Below are positions 28,747-37,444 of a DNA stretch of 63,072 nt, in pieces (within the stretch, counting starts at the first letter, position 1; every line of letters starts with the position of its first letter). Position numbers and translations under genes: made by a program. Origin of the DNA: Rhodospira trueperi (GTDB taxonomy: Bacteria; Pseudomonadota; Alphaproteobacteria; Rhodospirillales; Rhodospirillaceae); assembly GCF_900101965.1 (NCBI RefSeq), contig NZ_FNAP01000016.1:1-63072 (forward strand), in the 5' to 3' direction. The notes beneath the pieces are model-generated. The model worked only from the letters and a program-made list of their open reading frames with translations, ran no database searches and was not told where the DNA came from.

Positions 28747-28766
28747 ATATAAAGATATCTTTATAT
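28747..28766. promoter_or_regulatory. Perfect 20-bp palindrome, candidate SahR operator
   Basis: ATATAAAGATATCTTTATAT is a perfect palindrome in the short sahH leader, 85 bases before the start codon, with a TTGATA element directly upstream. ArsR-family SahR regulators that sense S-adenosylhomocysteine bind AT-rich palindromes of this kind at methionine-cycle genes in Proteobacteria. The assignment rests on my recollection of the motif plus the gene context. No riboswitch-like fold was recognised. Confidence 0.65.
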
Positions 28767-28850
28767 TTCGGCTCAGTCGAGCCGGGTGCCGTGATCGCGC
28801 GCGCCCGCGCCCGTGTCCATTCTTCTCACGTGCACCGGAGCCGCTTCCCC

Positions 28851-30143
28851 ATGACGTTCACCGATTTCAAGGTCAAGGACATCAGCCTCGCCGACTGGGG
28901 CCGCAAGGAAATCAATATCGCCGAAACCGAAATGCCCGGCCTGATGGCCACCCGCGAGGAATACGGCGCGTCCAAGCCGCTGAAGGGCGCGCGGATTGCC
29001 GGTTGCCTGCACATGACCATTCAGACGGCCGTGCTGATCGAGACCCTGATCGAACTGGGCGCCGAGGTGCGCTGGTCCTCGTGCAATATCTTCTCCACCC
29101 AGGACCACGCCGCGTCCGCCATTGCCGCCGCCGGCATTCCGGTGTTCGCCTGGAAGGGTATGTCGGAGGAGGAGTTCTGGTGGGCCATCGACCAGACCAT
29201 CTTCGGTCCGGACGACTGGCGCCCGAACATGATCCTGGATGACGGCGGCGACCTGACGCTGGTCATGCACGAGAAGTACGCCGACCTGATGACGGACGTG
29301 AAGGGCATCTCGGAAGAGACCACCACCGGCGTGCACCGCCTCTACGAGATGGCCAAGAAGGGCACGCTGCTGGCCCCGGCCATCAACGTCAACGACAGCG
29401 TCACCAAGTCCAAGTTCGACAACAAGTACGGCTGCCGCGAAAGCCTGGTGGACGGCGTGCGCCGCGCCACCGACGTCATGATGGCCGGCAAGATCGCCGT
29501 CGTGGCCGGCTTCGGCGACGTCGGCAAGGGCTCGGCGGAGTCGCTGCGCAGCGCCGGCTGCCGCGTCGTGGTCACCGAGGCCGATCCCATCTGCGCGCTG
29601 CAGGCCGCCATGGAGGGCTACGAGGTCACCACCATGGACAAGGCCGCCCCGCGCGGCGACATCTTCGTCACCTGCACCGGCAACATCGACGTCATTACCA
29701 TCGACCACATGCGGGCGATGAAGGACCGGGCCATCGTCTGCAACATCGGCCACTTCGACAGTGAGATCCAGATCGGCGCGCTGCAGAACTACACGTGGGA
29801 CAACATCAAGCCGCAGGTCGACGAGATCGAGTTCCCGGACGGCAAGCGGATCATCGTCCTGGCCGAGGGCCGGCTGGTGAACCTGGGCTGCGCCACCGGT
29901 CACCCCAGCTTCGTCATGAGCGCCTCGTTCACCAATCAGGTGCTGGCGCAGATCGAGCTGTGGAACCACGCCGACAAATACGAGCGTCAGGTCTACGTGC
30001 TGCCCAAGCACCTCGACGAGAAGGTGGCCACGCTGCACCTGGGCAAGCTGGGCGTGGACCTGGAAACCCTGTCGGAGGAGCAGGCCGCCTATATCGGAGT
30101 CACCCCGCAGGGACCGTTCAAGCCGGATTCGTACCGGTACTAA
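28851..30143 (+). CDS. ahcY: Adenosylhomocysteinase
   Basis: S-adenosylhomocysteine hydrolase, 430 residues, which splits SAH to adenosine and homocysteine and so relieves product inhibition of methyltransferases. It shows the [15 protein letters not shown] opening, [16 protein letters not shown], the NAD-binding [30 protein letters not shown] and the C-terminal KPDSYRY that reaches into the neighbouring NAD site. The start at 28851 ([10 protein letters not shown]) is used rather than the 20-codon arginine-rich upstream extension. It is single-gene, with a palindromic operator in its leader. Confidence 0.96.
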   Translation: MTFTDFKVKDISLADWGRKEINIAETEMPGLMATREEYGASKPLKGARIAGCLHMTIQTAVLIETLIELGAEVRWSSCNIFSTQDHAASAIAAAGIPVFAWKGMSEEEFWWAIDQTIFGPDDWRPNMILDDGGDLTLVMHEKYADLMTDVKGISEETTTGVHRLYEMAKKGTLLAPAINVNDSVTKSKFDNKYGCRESLVDGVRRATDVMMAGKIAVVAGFGDVGKGSAESLRSAGCRVVVTEADPICALQAAMEGYEVTTMDKAAPRGDIFVTCTGNIDVITIDHMRAMKDRAIVCNIGHFDSEIQIGALQNYTWDNIKPQVDEIEFPDGKRIIVLAEGRLVNLGCATGHPSFVMSASFTNQVLAQIELWNHADKYERQVYVLPKHLDEKVATLHLGKLGVDLETLSEEQAAYIGVTPQGPFKPDSYRY

Positions 30144-30156
30144 AGCAAACACGAAG

Positions 30157-30199
30157 GCAAATTCCGAGCGATCCGGACCGGATCGCGACGATGATTTGC
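30157..30199. repeat. 43-bp palindromic dispersed repeat, copy 1
   Basis: The segment begins GCAAATTCCGAGCGATCC and ends GATGATTTGC, an inverted repeat centred on GGACCGGATC. A second copy of exactly the same length is at 55002-55044 with 6 differences. Both lie just downstream of a gene (sahH here, nikL there). The remaining gap to 30616 has a 124-codon open frame that I do not accept as a gene. Confidence 0.75.
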
Positions 30200-30616
30200 T
30201 TGAACTTCAACAAAAACGAGAGCGCGGTGCGTGGTTCGGAACGCAACGCGCTCTGACCGGCGCCGGTCTCTCTTGTCCTGACACCAAACCGCCTCAGACG
30301 TTGCCGCCGGAGGCGGCCGCGTTAGGGGCGTTCGCATGGGGGCGTGTCGGCAACTCGGCCGTGCCGCCCCTGACGCGAACGGGCGTCGATCCGGTCTGGA
30401 CCGACGCCCGCTATCGTCTCTTCAACATTCTGTGTCGCGATGGTGGCCCGATTCGCCGGTCCATGACGCCACGCCCGGAGCGGCGCCTTCGATTCGCGCC
30501 CCGTGTGCCGGTTCTCCCTGACCCGGGAGCCGACCCGAACACTCCCGTTCCGGAGAACCGCGCTTCCTAGGGCGAGGTCAGCCAGCGGAGTCGACGGGAC
30601 GGCGTCGGACCGGCCC

Positions 30617-31087
30617 TCAGATCAACTCCACGCGCCCGGCCATGGGGCCTTTCTTGCCCATGCGGCACATCATGCGCACGCGCTGTCCGGCGTCCAGGTT
30701 GGATAGCCCGGAGTATTCCAGGGCGCGGCTGCCGACGTAGACGTCCTTGCCGCCCCCATCCGGGGTCACGAAACCGAACCCCTTGTCAGCGCTGAAGAAT
30801 TTGACGACACCGTCAATCTCTTCCTCTGTGTCGGAGGCGTCCATGCCGCCCGGATCCTGGGCTCCCTCCGGGACCTCCACTTCGTGGATGAAGGCCACCT
30901 GAGGTCCCTTCTGACCCATCGACAGGTCGCAAACAATGGTCGCGCCCTCGGGGATATCCCGATAGCCCGCACGCTGAAGCACGGAGATGTGGAGGAACGC
31001 GTCGGGAGTGCCATCCGACAGGGCCACAAAACCGAAGCCCTTGGTGGCATTGAACCACTTAACCGTGGCGGAAGACCGAGACTGCAT
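30617..31087 (-). CDS. Two-domain cold-shock protein
   Basis: A 156-residue protein made of two cold-shock domains joined by an acidic linker. Domain 1 has ATVKWFNATKGFGFVALSDG and AFLHISVLQRAG; domain 2 has GVVKFFSADKGFGFVTPDGG and VYVGSRALEYSG. Both keep RNP1 (KGFGFV), but RNP2 (usually VFVHIS) is intact only in the first. Such proteins bind single-stranded nucleic acid and are common in Rhodospirillales. The start MQSRSS at 31087 is preferred over in-frame upstream codons. Confidence 0.9.
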   Translation of the reverse strand: MQSRSSATVKWFNATKGFGFVALSDGTPDAFLHISVLQRAGYRDIPEGATIVCDLSMGQKGPQVAFIHEVEVPEGAQDPGGMDASDTEEEIDGVVKFFSADKGFGFVTPDGGGKDVYVGSRALEYSGLSNLDAGQRVRMMCRMGKKGPMAGRVELI

Positions 31088-31233
31088 AGCGGAAGAGAAA
31101 CCTTCATAGCGTGGAGTCGACAAAACCATCCAAGGGATACCCGAAAAACCCGTCGACGCCAATTGGTCTTATGACGAAGGGGATATTTTTCGTCGCGTCC
31201 GTGGCGCCTCCGCACCGGCCGGCCCGGCCGGTT

Positions 31234-33201
31234 TCATCGCAGGTTGCCGTCCATCGGCAGGGATTCCGGGCCGTCGCTATCCTCCGAATCAGTCGCCGCG
31301 CCGCCCATTCCGCCACCATGGGTCGGGCGCGCGCTCCAGTCCGGATCGGCCACCGTCCGCGTACCCTGCCTGTCGATCATGTTTTCAACCCGGCGCATGT
31401 TGCGCGTGACGATGTCCGCCTGACGCTTCGCGCCGTGCTGTTCATAGGTCTCGGCCGACTGGTGGAAGGCCTCGCGCGCCTCGTGAAGGGCGCCGATGTT
31501 CCGGGTGACGCGGAACAGAAGGAACAGCGCGGAGCCAAGGTTGTTCTGTGTGGCCGCCCAGAGCAGCGGCACGCGCTCCAGGGTGCGGACCTGAAGGGCC
31601 GCCCGGGCGGCCTCGACCGCGCGTTCGATCACCTCGCCCTTGCGCTCCTGACCACCGTACACCTGAAGCACCTGGGCCAGATCGTGCATGATTTCGCCCC
31701 AGCGGTCGGGGGTCTCCGCCGGGCTGAAGACCTGGAGGGCGGCCTGGAACGCGGTGATGGAGTCGCGCAGGGCGGCGGGATCGCCCTCCGCCATGTGGAC
31801 CCGATAACACAGAATTCCCAGGCGGTTCTTCAGGCCGGCCCAATCATAAGGGTAGAGGTCCCGCTGGAACGAATCCAGGGCCGCCTTGAAGGCGTCCACC
31901 GCCTGCCGGGGGTCGATGCCGCCGGCGCCGCGTTCCACCAGCGCCTGGAGCACCAGCCCCAGTGAGCGGTGAATGACACCCCACTCGGCGTCCGCATTGC
32001 GCGGCAGATGGCGGATGGCTTCCTCGTAGGCGGCTGCCGCGTGCTCCATCCACGCCGGTTCATTGGCCCAGGCCCCGACGACGGCGAGAACGTTGCCGTA
32101 GCAGGCCACGATGTGCGCCGTCTCCAGCCCGCTCAGGCCGTAGGGCAATTCCGACAGCAGCGCGCCGGCCTCCTCGGCCATCGGCGGCAAGATTTCTACC
32201 AGCGCCTTGCCCTGGTTCTCGGTACGCGGCTCCATCGCCGACAACGCCACCGCCCTGAGCAGAACATGCCAGGAGTCCTCGAAGTCCAGCGGCAGATACA
32301 GGGCGTTCTGTGGCGACATCATGCCGATCCGTTCCACCTCCTTGCTGGGCCACGGCGTCAGAAAGCGGACCTCGACCAGCCGGCCGGTGGGATCGGGGCC
32401 ACCCCAGATCAGCAGATCGGCCAGGTTCTCCCGCAGAAGCGGCCGGCCGATGGCGGCGGCTCCGGACAGCGCGGTATAGGGGTCCAGTTCGGGGGAATAC
32501 GGCACCGACTTGTCGAGGCGGCGTACCCGCACGCCGGGCAGAGTTTCCAAGGCAGCCAGCACCCGGGCGCGCTGTTCATCGCCGCCGGTTCCCGGAAACC
32601 CTGCCAACAGCAGGACCGGCTGGCGGGTCCGCGCCGCGCCGGCCAGCGCCGCGCCGGCGCCCCGGGGGCCGCCACCTCCGCCCCGTAGAGCCCCGATCAA
32701 GCGCCCGATCAGACCGCCGGACCGCTCCACCTCTCCGCCCGCGCCGTCGGAGGTCGCCAGGGCGGTGGATCGGGATGACGCGGCCCCCCCGGCCGACGAG
32801 GCCGAATCGGTGTCCTCCGGTGCCACGTCGACGGCAGGTTCCAGTTGGGCAATGCGGTCGTTGGCATTGCGCAGCCGGCGCGACAAGCGAATGAGAATGC
32901 GCACCGTCATGTCCGGGTCTTCCATAAGCTTCCGGACAAACGCCTTGCGGGGAAAGGCGTGCAGGACGATGTTGCTCTTCGCGACCGCCGTTGCCCCGCG
33001 CGGATCGTTCTCGACCGCTCCCATCTCGCCCAGCAGTTCGCCCTTTCCAAGGGTCGCCAGATGCACGAGCCCGCGCGCGGATTCCTTGTAAAGCACGACC
33101 TCGCCGTCGGCGATGATATAGGCGGTGGCGCTGTCGTCGCCTTCCCGGAAGATGACGTCTCCGGTCTCGAATCGCTGGACGGTGGGTTTCATGGTGGCCA
33201 T
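31234..33201 (-). CDS. Cyclic-nucleotide-binding domain protein with TPR-like repeats
   Basis: A 655-residue protein. Residues 5-105 form a cNMP-binding domain (FETGDVIFREGDDSATAYII, ATLGKGELLGEMGAVENDPRGATAVA) with the phosphate-cassette GEMG..PRGATA present. A 70-residue linker rich in Ser/Ala/Gly follows, then a middle region with no clear homology, and from about 370 a helical repeat region with TPR character (AYEEAIRHLPRN, AVDAFKAALDSFQRD, AAQNNLGSALFLL-like helices). No membrane segment is visible. Cyclic nucleotide sensing is inferred from the domain; the output is unknown. Confidence 0.8.
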   Translation of the reverse strand: MATMKPTVQRFETGDVIFREGDDSATAYIIADGEVVLYKESARGLVHLATLGKGELLGEMGAVENDPRGATAVAKSNIVLHAFPRKAFVRKLMEDPDMTVRILIRLSRRLRNANDRIAQLEPAVDVAPEDTDSASSAGGAASSRSTALATSDGAGGEVERSGGLIGRLIGALRGGGGGPRGAGAALAGAARTRQPVLLLAGFPGTGGDEQRARVLAALETLPGVRVRRLDKSVPYSPELDPYTALSGAAAIGRPLLRENLADLLIWGGPDPTGRLVEVRFLTPWPSKEVERIGMMSPQNALYLPLDFEDSWHVLLRAVALSAMEPRTENQGKALVEILPPMAEEAGALLSELPYGLSGLETAHIVACYGNVLAVVGAWANEPAWMEHAAAAYEEAIRHLPRNADAEWGVIHRSLGLVLQALVERGAGGIDPRQAVDAFKAALDSFQRDLYPYDWAGLKNRLGILCYRVHMAEGDPAALRDSITAFQAALQVFSPAETPDRWGEIMHDLAQVLQVYGGQERKGEVIERAVEAARAALQVRTLERVPLLWAATQNNLGSALFLLFRVTRNIGALHEAREAFHQSAETYEQHGAKRQADIVTRNMRRVENMIDRQGTRTVADPDWSARPTHGGGMGGAATDSEDSDGPESLPMDGNLR

Positions 33202-33261
33202 GACGGGGGCTCAGGGTCGTTGAATGGGGGCGCTGAAGATGGTCCGGCGACGGATCGTGGA

Positions 33262-33555
33262 TCAGGCGTTGGCGTCGGTGTCCGTCCGGGCCCGCAGCGC
33301 GGCGTCCCTGTAAACACGGGCGGTGCGTCGGTCATCGCCCTCGCCGTACTCGGCCGCGATGTAGGGGCGACCGTCGGCGTCCGTCTCCAGGCTCAGGGTC
33401 AGATCGCCGGACTCGAGCAGGGCGGCCACCTGCTCCGATGGCAGGGCCAGGGCCGCCGCCAAGTGGCCCAGCAGGGTCTGGATCTCGTGGTACATCTCGC
33501 GGTGTTCGGTCAAGGACGACGCTCCCGATTGGCTGCCGGTCCCCCCAGGCATCAC
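33262..33555 (-). CDS. Small hypothetical protein
   Basis: A 97-residue protein that I do not recognise. The first 18 residues are low complexity; the remainder has a helical segment (YHEIQTLLGHLAAALALPSEQVAALLESG) followed by a strand-like part with an acidic turn (LTLSLETDADGRPYIAAEYGEG). The composition is protein-like and codon use fits the genome. A start at MYHEIQ (33495) is also reasonable. It shares orientation with the cNMP-TPR gene and lies 60 bases upstream of it, so an operon is possible. Confidence 0.6.
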   Translation of the reverse strand: MMPGGTGSQSGASSLTEHREMYHEIQTLLGHLAAALALPSEQVAALLESGDLTLSLETDADGRPYIAAEYGEGDDRRTARVYRDAALRARTDTDANA

Positions 33556-33682
33556 GATATCTTTACCAGAGCGGCCCGAAAGTCTAAAGAAAAGGCCAAA
33601 CGACCCAAACGAACGTGGGGCGTGGGGGCGCCCGACCCCGCGCCGCAGCCATCAAAGGGCCCAGACATCAGGAGGCAACTGC

Positions 33683-33946
33683 ATGAGCTACGAGCAGGTA
33701 GAGGAAGCCTGGGGTCTGATCGACGAGGCCGCAAAGCACAAGGAAGAATCGGGTCAGGACCTGAATTCGGATGCCTACTGGGATGCCGTGTTCGCCAAAT
33801 CTCCTCTTGTGGATGTTGAACGTACCAAGGCGGAAGGCGGTTCCCCCCTGGAAAAAGTTTTTCTGAGATCGCCCTACGGTCTTCAGTTCCGTACCGAATA
33901 CATGGACTGGATTCCGTTCCGCCATGGCGAGGTCAAGCTGGATTGA
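33683..33946 (+). CDS. Small hypothetical protein
   Basis: An 87-residue soluble, acidic protein starting MSYEQVEEAWGLIDEAAKHK, with a perfect AGGAGG ribosome-binding site seven bases ahead of the ATG. The C-terminal half contains FLRSPYGLQFRTEYMDWIPF. I know no family for it. The strong ribosome site and normal composition make it a likely real gene. Bases 33947-34237 that follow hold no recognisable feature. Confidence 0.7.
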   Translation: MSYEQVEEAWGLIDEAAKHKEESGQDLNSDAYWDAVFAKSPLVDVERTKAEGGSPLEKVFLRSPYGLQFRTEYMDWIPFRHGEVKLD

Positions 33947-34237
33947 CCCCGGCCCCGACGGCCTGAAATGTGGATTTCAGATTATCCGGTCCCGCCGGTG
34001 CTGGACTTTTGCGGTCGCGGTGTCGGCTTCGTTCGGACAGTCTTCCCAGGGATTAGGGGAGGGTGGGGGGCGGCGCTGTCCGGCCCATGGTTCTCCACCC
34101 ACACCGAGGCCGGTTGTCGTGGCGCGGCGGCGGTTTCGTGCCGACGCGATCCAGGGTAGACTCTTTTCGGCCGTCGGCCCCGGATAGGTTCGGGCCTCGC
34201 GGTGATTCCTGACACGGGCCGGTCTGGAGGGCGAGAC

Positions 34238-34930
34238 GTGGCGATGAAGACTCAAGGCGTGCGACGCCTTCTTGTGGTGGGCATGCTGGTGCTGGCCGGG
34301 GTCGCAGGCGCGCGGCCTGCGCTGGCCGACAACGGGGCCACGGTCGTTCCCGTAGACCCGTTGCAGGCGACCATCAATGCGGCCGCGTTCCAACCGCTGC
34401 CCGCGCCCGCCGTGTTCGTCATCCGGCGCGATGATGATTCGGAGATGCACGACGCCATTCACAGCGCGCTCGTCTCTGCCCTGCCACCCTCTCCGGCCCA
34501 ACCGAACACGGCCACCGTCCTGGAGATGGATTTCGACGTTCACGTCATCCGTTCGGGTGTTCCCGAGATGGCAAAGGGCGTGCTGGAGATGGAGGAGGCG
34601 CGGGGTAGCGGACGCGCCTCGACCGTTCCACCGACGGTGAACGCGACCGACCTGCGCGGCCGAACCACCGCCCTGGAGGGGAACGTCCTGCACCTTCGAC
34701 GGGACAGCTTCGCGTCGGCCATGCGCCTTCAGGTCACGGTCAGCGATCCGCGGACCGGCGCCTACCTGTGGCGCGGCTGGGTGGATACGCCGCTGAACCG
34801 GCTGTCGCGCGCCGAGGTCGCCGCGCTGGTGGCGGAGCCGCTGCTTGCGACCCTGGGCCAGACGGTCGCCGGACGCGAGATGAAGGTTGAGGTTCCGGCG
34901 GCCATGGGCGGCGAAACGCAGGGGCGTTGA
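34238..34930 (+). CDS. Exported protein of unknown function
   Basis: A 230-residue protein with a signal peptide (RRLLVVGMLVLAGVAGARPALA) and a mature domain without recognised homology. The segments VLEMDFDVHVIRSGVPEM and MRLQVTVSDPRTGAYLWRGWVDTPL resemble the beta-rich periplasmic proteins that report variant envelope components. GTG at 34238 has GGAGG seven bases upstream; ATG at 34244 is the alternative. The gene is followed by two further small proteins with membrane segments. Confidence 0.7.
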   Translation: MAMKTQGVRRLLVVGMLVLAGVAGARPALADNGATVVPVDPLQATINAAAFQPLPAPAVFVIRRDDDSEMHDAIHSALVSALPPSPAQPNTATVLEMDFDVHVIRSGVPEMAKGVLEMEEARGSGRASTVPPTVNATDLRGRTTALEGNVLHLRRDSFASAMRLQVTVSDPRTGAYLWRGWVDTPLNRLSRAEVAALVAEPLLATLGQTVAGREMKVEVPAAMGGETQGR

Positions 34931-34963
34931 CGCCGACGCGGCGCCGGGCCGGCCCGAAGGACG

Positions 34964-35203
34964 GTGCAAATGTGCCTGGAGGAAGCGGGCCATGACACCC
35001 TCGACCGCATCCGGACACCCTCCTCCCGAACCCGGCGCGAAGCCCCCGGTGCGGGCGGCGGGCCCTGGGTCCTGTTGGGATGGGCCTTCGGCGTGCTGGT
35101 TCTGCTGCTGATCCTGCCCGACCTGGGCGTCAACCCGCGCGCGGGAGAGGACGACGGCCCCAGCATCAACCCTGTGGGATCTCGTTCAGGGTCCAGTGGC
35201 TGA
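34964..35203 (+). CDS. Small single-span membrane protein, possibly frame-disturbed
   Basis: A 79-residue frame with one strong membrane helix (PWVLLGWAFGVLVLLLILPDLG) followed by a short acidic tail. The N-terminal part in this frame is less convincing; the other frame, starting with ATG at 34992, gives a proline-rich opening (MTPSTASGHPPPEPGAKPP) that fits a small membrane protein better but hits a stop in the helix. A one-base indel near 35045 would join the two. Treat as tentative. Confidence 0.4.
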   Translation: MQMCLEEAGHDTLDRIRTPSSRTRREAPGAGGGPWVLLGWAFGVLVLLLILPDLGVNPRAGEDDGPSINPVGSRSGSSG

Positions 35204-35410
35204 ACAGGGTGCGGCGGCCGATAGCAGGCGCTGAACCGCCGGCGGGGTGGTGGCGTCCTGACGGCGTCCGGGTCCAGCATGTCCATGCAGATCTCTTTCC
35301 ATGATCGTTGTTACAATATCGCCGATCTGATCGGGGGTTGACTTCGCGACTCGGTCGGTTACCTTCAATGCGTCAAGTATTTTCGTAAATGGCGCGAAGG
35401 ACTCCGGCAT
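35186..35410 (-). CDS. Short ORF, possible small protein
   Basis: A 74-codon minus-strand frame, head-to-head with the following plus-strand gene. The first 35 residues (MPESFAPFTKILDALKVTDR and on) look protein-like, with a helical pattern and no GC-driven bias, while the rest is low complexity. Its start codon overlaps the start region of the gene at 35409, which argues against both being translated. Low confidence. Confidence 0.25.
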   Translation of the reverse strand: MPESFAPFTKILDALKVTDRVAKSTPDQIGDIVTTIMERDLHGHAGPGRRQDATTPPAVQRLLSAAAPCSATGP

Positions 35411-35798
35411 GGCACAGAAGCGAACATTCGGACGTCGGCGCCCGGATCAGAGCGCGTCGGCGCAATCCGGTGAGGGGCCGAGCCCCGAAGATCTGCGAGA
35501 GGCCCGTTCAGACACCGAGACGTTCGCGCGAACGCTCTACATCGACACCCGGGATCACCGGTCGGGTTTCGGTGCCGGCGCTATCATGAGTGGCCTGGCG
35601 GCCTTGGTCCTGCTTGCGCTGGCGGTTCCCTATCTCAACTCCGGGGTCGGCCCGGGAAGCGGCGCGAGCGGACAGGGCTCCACGGTCGTTGCCCAGGACT
35701 TCGACCGGATGTCACCCAGCGAACTGGCCGAGCTTGCCCCCGCCGCCGGAGAGTCCCGCGGGCCGCTCGACTGGCTGCTGGACGCGTTGTGGCAGTGA
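35409..35798 (+). CDS. Small single-span membrane protein of unknown function
   Basis: A 129-residue protein: a basic, disordered N-terminus (MAQKRTFGRRRPDQS), a short block DTETFARTLYIDTRDHRSG, one membrane helix (MSGLAALVLLALAVPYL) and a polar periplasmic tail containing MSPSELAELAPA. It is preceded by AAGGA at a good distance. No known family. It lies close upstream of tadA and may be co-transcribed. Confidence 0.6.
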   Translation: MAQKRTFGRRRPDQSASAQSGEGPSPEDLREARSDTETFARTLYIDTRDHRSGFGAGAIMSGLAALVLLALAVPYLNSGVGPGSGASGQGSTVVAQDFDRMSPSELAELAPAAGESRGPLDWLLDALWQ

Positions 35799-35841
35799 CC
35801 GAACGGGCGTGACGGGTTTCGCGTGGTCCAAGGCCCGGGCC

Positions 35842-36309
35842 GTGCCCGATGACCGGGACCCGATGGCGCTGGCCCTGTCGGAGGCGCGCGCCGCCGCCGG
35901 ACGAGGCGAGGTTCCAGTCGGGGCCGTGCTGATCGGTCCCGACGGACAGGTGCTTGCCCGCGCCGGCAACCAGGTGGAAGCGGACGCCGACCCCACGGCC
36001 CATGCCGAAATGCTGGTGATCCGCGAAGCCGCCCGCCGTCTTGGCACGCCCCGGCTTGTGGACTGTTCTCTCGTGGTGACGCTGGAGCCCTGCGCCATGT
36101 GCGCCCAGGCCATTGCCTTGGCGCGCCTGAAGCGCCTGGTGTTCGGGGCCTACGATCCCAAGGGCGGCGGCGTCGAGCACGGTGCCCGGGTGTTCGAACG
36201 CGCCACCTGCCATCATCGGCCGGAGGTCATCGGCGGTGTTCGCGAGCGCGAGGCCGGGGATCTTCTGCGCGGTTTTTTCCGGGACTGCCGGGTAGATCCC
36301 TCACCGTAG
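35842..36309 (+). CDS. tadA: tRNA-specific adenosine-34 deaminase
   Basis: Converts A34 to inosine in the anticodon of tRNA-Arg(ACG). The cytidine-deaminase-type zinc site is complete: the HAE motif in TAHAEMLVIREAA and PCAMC in TLEPCAMCAQAI; the loop GAYDPKGGGVEHGARVF follows. It is about 155 residues with the GTG start at 35842; ATG at 35863 and GTG at 35809 are alternatives. The first is preferred for an AAGG at seven to eight bases and the usual spacing to the first helix. Confidence 0.9.
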   Translation: MPDDRDPMALALSEARAAAGRGEVPVGAVLIGPDGQVLARAGNQVEADADPTAHAEMLVIREAARRLGTPRLVDCSLVVTLEPCAMCAQAIALARLKRLVFGAYDPKGGGVEHGARVFERATCHHRPEVIGGVREREAGDLLRGFFRDCRVDPSP

Positions 36310-36374
36310 GCGATCATAGCGGCGATGTGTGGTACATCGGAGCTGAAGGATCGGCTGACGATGGAGGGGATACG

Positions 36375-37346
36375 ATGAGCGATCTGCGCGTGGATTTCGA
36401 CACCACCGACCGGGCCGAAACCCGGCAGGGGCATGATGCCCTGATCGCATGGTCGCCGGACCTCAGCGTCAGTTCCCCGACCCTGGATCTTCATCATCAG
36501 ATCCTGGTGGGGTGTCTGAACCGTATGATCCTGTTGCAGGGAAACTGGAGAGACTGCCTGCCGGCGGTGCGCCGGGAACTGGCGCTGGTCATGAACTATT
36601 GCCGCATTCACTTTTTCATCGAGGAAGCGGCGATGAAACTGGCCCAGGTTCCCGATGAAACCGTCCAGGAGCACACGGCCATCCATCGCAGGATCGTGGG
36701 CAAGATGTCAGACGCGGTGGGGGCCTTCAAGTCCGACCCGCTCGGCTTTCCCTTCGACGAGACGCTGCGCTTTTTGAACATGTGGTTGGTCCGTCACATC
36801 CAGGACGAGGACAAAAAACACTACGCGGAGGCGCTGCGGGCCTTCCACGGTGTGGAAGTGGACCTGAGGAAGTACAAATACGCCCAGATTTCGCGCAAAC
36901 TGAAACTGAAAGAGGATCCGACCCGAACCGCCGCAGCCGGTGACACCCTGTCCGGCCGATGGGTCAGCATCATCGAAAGCAACATGGAACGCCGGGCGTT
37001 CATGGCGCGGGTGTTCCAGGATCAGGGCATGCGGGTCTCTCAGGCAAACAATGTTCTGGATGCTCCCGTCCTGATCGACGCCAACATGCCCGAGGTGGTG
37101 TTCCTGGACTGGTCGATGCGCGACGCTCTGCCGTTTGCCCGGGAACTCTACTCCAAGCGCAACGCGGCCGTGGTGGCCTCGTACTTCGGCGATCCGATGG
37201 AGATCATCGACCAGTGCGACCTGGAGGGCGTGGCGAACATTCTGGCGCACCCGGCCAGCGCCGTCGACATCATCTCCGTCACCCGGGAAACCCTGGACGC
37301 TCTGGTGCCGCTGCGGGCCCTCGTCCTGGAACGCCTGGAAGGTTAG
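36375..37346 (+). CDS. Bacteriohemerythrin fused to a receiver-like domain
   Basis: A 323-residue protein. Residues 30-160 are a hemerythrin domain with a di-iron ligand pattern: [18 protein letters not shown] (HxxxE), HTAIHRRI (HxxxH) and [11 protein letters not shown]. From about 195 a second domain resembles a receiver ([47 protein letters not shown]), in which the acidic pair near strand 1 and the terminal lysine are missing. An oxygen- or redox-sensing role is inferred from the hemerythrin half. The start at 36375 follows GGAGGGG. Confidence 0.82.
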   Translation: MSDLRVDFDTTDRAETRQGHDALIAWSPDLSVSSPTLDLHHQILVGCLNRMILLQGNWRDCLPAVRRELALVMNYCRIHFFIEEAAMKLAQVPDETVQEHTAIHRRIVGKMSDAVGAFKSDPLGFPFDETLRFLNMWLVRHIQDEDKKHYAEALRAFHGVEVDLRKYKYAQISRKLKLKEDPTRTAAAGDTLSGRWVSIIESNMERRAFMARVFQDQGMRVSQANNVLDAPVLIDANMPEVVFLDWSMRDALPFARELYSKRNAAVVASYFGDPMEIIDQCDLEGVANILAHPASAVDIISVTRETLDALVPLRALVLERLEG

Positions 37347-37444
37347 GCCAGATCGCATCCCGGAAGCCGGTTGGCGGCTTGTCTTTCCCCTCCCGATATG
37401 GGAGGCAGAAGCCGACACGAACGCCATCCGAGAGGGATCCCGCC

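Noticed and set aside
28701-28850. SAM or SAH riboswitch in the sahH leader
   Set aside because: The leader is short and no conserved riboswitch core was seen; the palindrome fits a protein operator.
30196-30570. 124-codon plus-strand frame after sahH
   Set aside because: Starts inside the palindromic repeat, no ribosome site, and the composition looks like translated spacer.
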